Part shown: in pieces, positions 55,908-64,000 of the stretch | Layout of the letters: every line of letters begins with the position of its first letter | How positions within the stretch are numbered: the first letter of the stretch is position 1 | Source of the DNA: Blastomyces gilchristii SLH14081 | Taxonomy: Eukaryota; Ascomycota; Eurotiomycetes; Onygenales; Ajellomycetaceae | Length of the DNA: 64,000 nucleotides | Direction: 5' to 3' | NCBI RefSeq assembly: GCF_000003855.2 | Contig: NW_003101679.1 | Location: 1,062,417 to 1,126,416, forward strand | Notes under the pieces: model-generated | Databases searched by the model: none | Seen by the model: only the letters and a program-made list of their open reading frames with translations | What the model was told of the DNA's origin: nothing | Translations under genes and position numbers: made by a program

Positions 55908-58900
55908 ATTTAAATCACTCAATCTGATTATAAGTTTAAATCAGTCAAGCTTTAACAGACTAATATAGTTTTATACACTTATACTGAGACTGATCTGATC
56001 TCACTCTCTGAGAAAAATACTATACTATTTTCTAAAGTGTATATATCTCTACTCTGACAGAAATCTGAGATTTCTGAAACTGCTGTATATTTTAATATAA
56101 GCTCTTTAATCACTCTACTACTATCACAGCCTCTACACATCTATATCTATTATAAAGATAGAGAGATTAAAATCAGAGATTTTTTAAAATATAAGAGAAA
56201 TATCTTATCTGAATTTCACAGCTTTACTTATACTCTTGAATGAAAATTCTGCCTTAATCTAAGTCAGTATAATACTTATAAGATATAAGTAATATATATT
56301 ATCAATCTTCTTGAAGATATCTCTGTAACTACTTAAGTTATTAAAAAAAGAGAGCTTGAGTATACTAATACTATTATAACTTAAGAAGAATTCAAGAACT
56401 TTCTACTAAATTAAATTAAAGATTACTATAACTACAGCTTCACAGCAGTACAGCAGTTTAACTTATTATATTAATAAAATAATAAGAATTCTTTCAATTT
56501 CAATATAAGATTTAAAGAATATTAAGAGAAATTAGCTGATAATTTATATTAATTAAAAATACAGTTTTATCTTACAAAGCTGACTTATAAGATATAAATA
56601 ATAATATTATAATATCAGAGTTCATTAATTAATTACACTGAGCTTGTTAATCTAACTTCTCAGATCTATTTAAATAATTAATTCTTTAAGAAAAAGATTA
56701 ATAAAATCTCTTTTAAATAATTAATAATAAGATTTAAACAGTATTATAACAGCTTCAGAGTAGAGAAAGTAAAGAAGAATTTCAAGTATTCTAATTCTTC
56801 ACTCACTGTAAAGAAATATTAAAAAAGATTTAATAAAGATCTCTATTTTAACTGCAGAGCTGATAAACACTATATCAGTAATTATAAGAAGTTAAAGAAG
56901 AAAAGAAATTAAGAAAATATCTTCTTAAAGTTAATTTCTCTTCTGATAAATATATTTATAGAAGATAAAGAAGAGAAAGAAATAAAGAATTAATAATTCT
57001 TATATCTTTAAGTTTATATTATAATTATAATATATATCTTAAACAAGAAGATATCAGTGAGATGTCTACTTAACTTCAGAGTAGATATTAACTTTATATT
57101 CTATTTCTTTTCTTTAATAAAGAGTTGAAAGAAGATAGACTTATCAGACTATATAAAATTTACTAATAAAATAAAATATCATTATTTTGACATAATTTAA
57201 GCAAAGTATATAATCATAGACTTAGAAGAAATCTTTAAAAAGAGCAGTCTATTTCTTTATACAGTTAATATTATAAATGAGAACATTATTCTAGATCTCT
57301 TATAATTAAGAGAAAATAATTCTCTTATTAACTAAGTTACTCAGATGTAACAGTATTATCTCACTAATAAAGAGATAGTGATAGAGAAATCTGAAGAGTT
57401 TCATCAGAAGAATCTTGAGAAAAAGATAGAGTTAATATACTGTATAATAGATGATTAAGACTTAAGAATAAGTAAAGAAGTTATTATTTTTACTGTAAGA
57501 TTAACAGCAGTATCTGTTATTAAAAACAGATATATATAATATCTCTTTATAGATTATAAGAATATCTTTTTAGAAAGAGAAGTAGTGAAGTTTTCTGATA
57601 TTAAGATATAATATAAGATTTATCTTGAAAATAGTACAACAGTGCTGTACAGATCTCTTTATAACTTATTAGTAAAGAAATTGAATATTCTGTATAAATA
57701 TCTTAAAGAAGCATAATCAAAGAACTGAATATACTTATCAAAGAGTCTGATAGAGACATCTATACTCTTTATACTTAAGAAGAATAATAGACTATGCTTA
57801 TATATAGACTACAGAGATCTTAATAAAATAACAGTTAAGAATTACTATTCATTATCATTGATTGATAAGATGATTAATCAATTATCTGAAGTAAAGATAT
57901 TTTCAAAGATTGATATACAGAATATCTATTATAGAATCAGAGTTAATAAAGACAATATTTAAAAAACAGCTTTTTATATTAAGTACAGTAATTTTGAATA
58001 TCTTGTTTTATCTTTTAATCTTTATAACACTTCAGTCATCTTTCAGATCTATATAAATGAGACACTGCAGAGCCTTATCAATGTCTTCTACATAGTATAT
58101 CTAAATAACATTCTAATCTTCTTAAAATCAGAGAAAGAATATAATACTCATGTTTAAAAAGTATTGAGTTACTTAAGATAGTATTAACTCTATATAAATA
58201 CTGAAAAATACTCATTCTACATGCAGAAGATTGATTTCTTAGATTATATTATTAAGATAAACAGCATTTCAATGAACAGAAGCTGAATCTTTATTATTAA
58301 GAACTGATCAGTGCTGCAGATATACTATGAGATACAGATATTTCTAGAATTTATAAATTTCTACAGATAATTTATCTATATATATTCATAGATTACTGCT
58401 TCTCTTACAGATCTGTTAAAGAAAAGTATGAAAGATAGAAAAATAGAATTATTTACTCTTACTCAAGACACTACACAGATATTTATAGAATTGAAACAAG
58501 CTTTTACAGATATCATAATACTAAATCACTTTAATCTCAACTTACTCAGTCAGTGTGAGACTGATACATTCAGAAATGAGATCTGTGAAATCTTTTCACA
58601 GTTAACACTGAAGATCTTTCAATATTAAAAGAATCAGAGAATAATCATCTCTGAGAAAACAGATAATGAATTATCTGTGAGAGAAGACTTTTTCACAGAG
58701 TCTATAAAATACTATAAATGAAGATCAGTGATCTTCTTCTTTAAGAAGTTATCACTCATATAGAGAAGATATAATACTCATGATTAGAAGATATTAGTAA
58801 TTATTAAATTCTTTAAAATCTGATAACATTATCTTCAGAGTAGTAAGTACTCAGTGTAAGTTTTCACTGATTATACAAATCTGTATTACTTCTTGATAAT

Positions 58901-60849
58901 AAAGAGCTTGATAGAATATCAAGTCAGATAAGTGAAGCTGCTTTCAGAGTATAATTTCTATATTTAATATTATTCAGATTAGCTTAACTCTGCTGATATA
59001 CTATCTAAACAGTCTGATTATAATATTATTAATGCAGAGAAGAATTCTATAAAAGAATCTCTGTTATCACTGTAGAAGAAGCTGACTGCAGAGAATTAGA
59101 GTTCTCTGAAGCTCAGAAACAGCACTAGTAAGACAGCTGTATAACTCAGTATAAAAGATGAAAGAAAACTCAGATCTCTGCAGAGAACTAACACTGAAGA
59201 TTATAAGCTTCTTATATTATATCTTATAATTATTGAATTGATAAAGAATAAAACAGTCTACAATCTTTTAACTCAACTACTTTTAAAATTCATTAATAAG
59301 TTATAGAAGAAAGATATCTCTACTGCAGCTTAAATTTAGAAGTTGAAGAAGAAAGAATTCAGTTTAAACTTAAAAGAGACAGACTCTGAGCAGAGCAGTG
59401 CTGCTAAGAAATCAAGTCACTGATAACTAAAAGAATATAAACTTCTACTGCTGAATAATTCAGTCTTCATTTCTTATAGCAGAGTAGTGTGTCAGAAGTT
59501 ATTAAGAATTTATTATAATAATTTTCATGTGAGACACTTCAGATTAGAGAAGACTGAGAAGCTTCTAAAATATAAATATATTTAAAACAAGCTCTGAATA
59601 GATATTAAAGAGTATATTAAGATTTACAATATCTATTAAAGAATAAAGATTCTGTAGTATAAGTAATACAGTAAGTTGATATTACTGTCTATTTCAAAGA
59701 GCTTATAACAGAATCTATCAATGAATTTCATAGTTGATCTGTCAAAGTCAATAAGAGTCAAAGAATATAACTCAATTTTAATCATTATTAATCACTTCAC
59801 AAAGATAATCAGATATATTTCTACTTATAAAAAGATTAAAGTCTCTGAATTGACTGATCTGTTTTTAGATATCATCATTTATAATCACAGTGCTCTGAAA
59901 TCATTGATAACAGATCAAGAATTCCTCTTCATCAGCAAATACTGATCAGCATTTTACTATTATCTTATAATAAGATGTCTTCTCAGTATTACATTTCATC
60001 TACAGACAGATGATCAGACTGAACATCAGAATCAGACACTAGAACAGCATCTTTAAGCATTCTGTTTATATTATTAGAATGATTAACTCAAACATCTTCT
60101 AATCATCAAATTCATATATAATAATGCAAAGAATGTAATCTTAAAGATATCTTCTTTCTATATTTATTATGAATATAATTCTTCATTATTCAGTGATATC
60201 ACAGACAATATTTCAAAGAGAGAGATAAGCAGTCAGAATATTAAATAGATACAGAGAATAGAGTATTTCTCAGTATCAGAAGTAAAAGTGAGATTAAAAC
60301 TTTTGAATAAAATTTATAAGAAGACAGTGAAAAGTATTTATCACACTCAGAAGTAGTAGATGAAATACTATAATTAAAAACATCTTTTAATGAAGTTTTT
60401 AATAGAGAATCAAGTACTACTTTCAGTAAAGAATATCAAGATAATAAAATTATACAAGAAGTTAAGTAAGCAGTGACTAGAATCTTTCTCAGTAATAAGA
60501 GTGATAAATAAGCAGATATATAAGTTGAAATTACTCACAGAATTAAAATCAATTTATTCTGTTTTTCACATTTTCTATTTAAAGCTCTATAAGCAACACT
60601 CTGAGACAGAGTCATCTCAGTCAGATAATATCAAGATTGAGAATGATACTGAATATCTTATGAAGAAAATATTGAATAAGTAAATATATTACAGTAAGCT
60701 TCAATATCTTGTAAAATGAAAAGATTATTCATTATCAGAGAATTCATGAGAATTACTTGAGCATTTGAAAAATGCTGAGAAAGAGATTACAAGCTATGAG
60801 ACAGCTAGTAGAGACTGCTTCATTACATATCAGAGATATTAAGTAAGAA

Positions 60850-62588
60850 ATGCTGCTTGAGACTTCTTATTTTTTCTTAAAGAATTTTTTAGAGATGATC
60901 TTACAGTAATAAGCTGATATCTTGTGAGCTCTATAGTACTCTTCTTCTATTTTCTCTCAAAGAGTTTTTTAGAAGTTTAATAAGACTACACAAGTGTAAA
61001 ATTTCTGAAGCAGTTAATAAGAAAAGAAAGAGATATTTAAAATTAATAAAAAAGATTGATATTATTAATCTGTGAGTCACTGCTATTCTAATGAGATCAC
61101 AGCTCACTGAAAAAGTAAAAAGAGAGAATCTCAGAGTCTACTCATTAATAATCACACTCTTATCAAACTCATTCTTCATCATTGAAGTCTTCAGCACTGA
61201 TATCTTTATCTGCTGAGAAGTTAGCACTGTAGTACTGCAGAGAAGCATGCTGCAGAAGAGTATAAGAGATACTGAAAGTATCAACTTATTAACTTACAAA
61301 GTATCTTAGTCATCTGTTTCAACTGAAGTAAGATTCTCTTCAATCAGTAATATCTCCGAGACTCACACTTTGACCTTCTTTTGCAGATAAGTAAGAAGAA
61401 CCTTCTCAGCCTTGATAGAATTCATTAACACTTAAAGCTCTGAGACTCTCACTCTGTACTGCTTGAGCATCTAGACTTCTTGTCAGAGTCAATACAATAT
61501 CTTTCTGTGAGATAATACTTACAGAGAGACAGAAGTTATTATTACAGATATAATAGAAATAACAGAAGTGAGAGAAGAAGCAGATGTATAAAATTCCTCT
61601 CTTCTTCAGCTGCTTAGCACAGCACAGACAAGTAGCAGTACTAATCAGAGACTGTATCAGAGCCTTCTCACAGAGAGAAGACAAAGAAACTGCAGAACTC
61701 TGCAGACTTAACTCAGTAGTATTCTGAGCAGGGCTTAGATATACTACAGAAGAAGAACTATAGATTGAGCTTCTCAGAGTCACTATTCTCAGAATCAAGC
61801 TCTTCTCAGAGTTCTCTTCAAATGATCACACAGAGTCATACATTATTATGTTGATTGAGAGAGAAAGCAGTGTTATAATAGCAATGAGAGAGATAGAGAA
61901 AGAATCAGACACAGATGAATCAGCTAACAGAAGAGATAACATCTTACTGCAAGATATAGCAACTATCACTGTGACTGTAAGAGAAGTAGAAGAAGATGTA
62001 ATAATGAGAGCAGTGCTCTCACAGCTCATTAATACTGCTATCTTCATCTTCAATCTAGCTTTCTTAGTGATCATGAAGACTGCAGTCACATCACAAAGAT
62101 ATTTACTCACTAGAAAACATCAGAATAAGTCTCTTATTATCTCTCAAGAATGATGCTCTCATGCACTCACTATTACAGATAAGAGAGAGAGAGAGAAATA
62201 TGTTACAGAAGAGAAAGAAATCTTTTCAAAAAATCCTACTACTACTGTTAACTTTGTCTCTAAAATACATTACTTTTGCAGAGAATTTCATATATAGAAT
62301 AGAATATAATAAGAGATCTGTAAGTTACTTATTAACTATATTTTTCATATCTTAAATCAATATATAAGAAACTCACTTATCACATATTTGATTTGAATAA
62401 AGATGAGAAAGAAAAGATCTATACAGTCAGCAGAAGAACTCATCTATTTCTTTATATCATACACAGTATATACACTGTTAATCAGTTAATAATCATTGCT
62501 ATATAATAAAGATAATTTCTAATTCAGTAATCTTAAGAGTATAGAGACTATACTCTTAAAGAGAAGAACATTGTTATACTTTCAGCTA
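60850..62588 (+). other. Extra region between pol and the 3' LTR of the Gypsy element
   Basis: About 1.7 kb beyond the chromodomain. Open stretches remain on the plus strand at 61848-62153 (start MLIERESSVIIAMREIEK) and on the minus strand at 61406-61798. The plus-strand reading has Arg/Glu-rich helical character, including LRYTTEEEL near 61733. No known retroviral or fungal domain is recognised; it may be an additional ORF, an antisense ORF or UTR. Confidence 0.4.
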
Positions 62589-63105
62589 TGTCAAGACTCT
62601 GTTACAGTTTCACACAGCTTATTACTTTCATGTGAATAATTTCATCTTATCTGAACTGATTTTCAATCACTCTATAATATTATTCAGATATATTATAGAA
62701 AGATCTGATTAATAAATATGAGAATCTCACTTCTATATAAGATTAGTGAATTACTCTTTCTTAATAATAAGACACTGCTGAGGTATTGCTTCAGCTATTC
62801 TTGCCTATAAAATGAAAGAAGAGTATTCACTCATTATCTATATAGAATAGCTAGATACTGACTTCTCATTAAAGAAGTCAGTAATTTATTTTTTCTCTGA
62901 CTGAAATATATATAAGAGTTACTGCATATCTTATACAATCTTCTTAGTATACTAAGTATTATATCTGTGATATTCTCACAATAATTCTGTAGCCTACAAG
63001 CTCACTATTCAAGCAAGATAGTCAAGCTCACTTATACAGCTTCTCAAACAACTACCTCTACATGACGCCGCTGACTAGCCACCGCTTCGGTTCCGCCACG
63101 TTATA
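62589..63105 (+). repeat. 3' LTR of the Gypsy element
   Basis: 517 bp. It lacks 17 bp found near the 5' LTR start and 8 bp farther in. Its last 55 bp keep CG-rich sequence (GACGCCGCTGACTAGCC...CACGTTATA) that is AT-converted in the 5' LTR. Confidence 0.9.
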
Positions 63106-64000
63106 CAAGATCACAGATCACTGTTAATATTAATAACAAATTGAAAGACAGCTTCTGAGATGTTTAAGTCAGATGAAATCATCACAGAGAAATAGTCTGA
63201 TAAGTTCAATGTATATAAAGATCTGATTAAAGATATCAGTAAGATGTTAGATAATATAGAGAACTTAAGTGACTGAAATGATAATAGCTCTGTAAGTAAG
63301 AAGACTTATATAAGACTAGAAATTACAAGACTTCAGCATGAAGTTGAGTGAATAAAGATAGATAGAGATGAAAATGAAGAGCTTAGTACAGATTTAATAA
63401 ACTATCTTCAATAAAAGAATAAAATATCTATATTAATGAAGATTCTTAATAAATTCAGAGATTAAGTAAGATTTATAAAGAAGTTTATTATACTCACTGA
63501 CTCTGTAAATTATTCTATATGAAAAGAAGAGATTCTACTCACAGTAAGATAATCTGAAATGAATGATATTTTTAATAATAAGTAGATTAATTCTGATGAG
63601 AATGTCAGTATAAATATATAATATTTTTAATCAGAATGAAATATCTAACTATATAACTATATATAATCTGTGATTACTTCACAGATTAAATCTTACTTTA
63701 TTATACTTAAGAAGTCTTAACTATCTGCTTATTCTCTATAATCTGTTATAGAGAATAATTTCACTGAGAGATCTGCTATCTGCAGAACTCATTTATTTCA
63801 AGAATTGATTGAAATGATATTAAAATTAAAAAGTTCTGATTATATATTTATTGAATGTTTAATTATAATTAAGACTGATTATATTTGATTGAGATATAAT
63901 ATCAAAGATTTCATGTTTTTCAACAGACTTCTTACAGAGATTAGTAAAGATTGATTGTCTTTTATAAAGAATTAAATGAATGTAATAGAGAAGAATAAGA
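63106..64000 (+). mobile_element. Continuation of the second Copia-type element (gag region)
   Basis: After the CAAGA duplication the AT-rich sequence carries a decayed gag-like reading frame from about 63150: MFKSDEIITEK, then VNYSI-stop-KEEILLTVR near 63510-63550, resembling the Copia gag W-K motif. Stops sit mostly where Trp is expected (TGG to TGA/TAA). The element runs past the window end. Confidence 0.55.

Larger units (their letters stand above)
55366..63105 (+). mobile_element. Ty3/Gypsy chromovirus-type LTR retrotransposon, dead, nested
   Basis: 7740 bp between LTRs of 542 and 517 bp, flanked by CAAGA at 55361-55365 and 63106-63110. Stops are everywhere, yet the order is clear: gag from about 56170, a decayed CCHC knuckle near 56850-56900 (FNCRADKHYISNYKK), protease region near 57200-57400, reverse transcriptase about 57700-58620 (DYRDLNKITVKNYYSLSLID; YLNNILIF where YLDDILIF is expected), RNase H about 58640-59100, and integrase about 59450-60600 with MNFIVDLSKS, a 74-residue open stretch and LQTDDQTEHQNQTLEQ. 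A C-terminal chromodomain follows at about 60660-60780 (LQYLVK, stop, KDYSLSENS, stop, ELLEHL). RT before INT plus chromodomain defines a chromovirus. RT active-site Asp residues read as Asn, so it is inactive. Confidence 0.92.

Noticed and set aside
58428..58628. Open frame of 66 residues in the Gypsy element as a separate gene
   Set aside because: It is a surviving piece of the reverse transcriptase/RNase H region of the dead element.
1..64000. CRISPR arrays, bacterial operons or origins
   Set aside because: Introns, TATA boxes and protein families are eukaryotic; no spaced direct-repeat array is present.

Overview
This window looks like genomic DNA of a filamentous ascomycete, most plausibly an onygenalean mould (Blastomyces/Emmonsia-like). 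The reasons are many short GT-AG introns (57-134 bp) with CTAAC/CTGAC-type branch sites, typical Pezizomycotina proteins, and a sharp split between GC-balanced gene blocks and very AT-rich blocks built of dead LTR retrotransposons. The species is an inference; the protein families and intron structures are read from the sequence.

Layout. 1-11.3 kb: 3' part of a TFIIIC (Tfc3-like) gene, then on the minus strand a PFA3-type DHHC palmitoyltransferase, a rhomboid protease and a small membrane protein matching the small-subunit-of-serine-palmitoyltransferase signature. 11.3-14.6 kb: CpG-poor, gene-free DNA with a frameshifted pogo/Fot1-type transposase fragment. 14.6-21.1 kb: an FAD-dependent amine/amino-acid-type oxidoreductase, a DUF1760/Ybp-type protein and a repeat-structured fungal protein, all on the plus strand. 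21.1-25.9 kb: gene-poor, but with a two-exon minigene (22778-22937, minus strand) encoding a 31-residue peptide ending in the CaaX box CIVM, a candidate a-factor-like lipopeptide mating pheromone precursor. 25.9-29.5 kb: a five-exon phospholipase D.

30.7-40.2 kb: a disrupted F-box-like gene, a complete but dead Ty1/Copia element (31806-37503, 96-bp LTRs, TATTT target duplication), a gene-free stretch with a 66-nt A tract, and a DUF4188-type gene killed by one nonsense codon and one frameshift. 41.0-54.8 kb: cyanase, a C2H2 zinc-finger protein, three proteins of unknown role and the catalytic subunit of DNA polymerase delta, whose upstream region carries two ACGCGT (MCB) boxes. 55-64 kb: a 7.7-kb Ty3/Gypsy chromovirus (55366-63105, CAAGA duplication) nested in a second Copia-type element that runs off the window.

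The genes do not form one pathway; they are mostly housekeeping genes (transcription, replication, lipid and protein modification, cyanate detoxification). The points that most deserve a second look are the CaaX minigene, the way mutation of the retrotransposons fades toward their outer ends, and the two disabled genes flanking the Copia block. Splice coordinates were derived by hand from reading frames and consensus sites.
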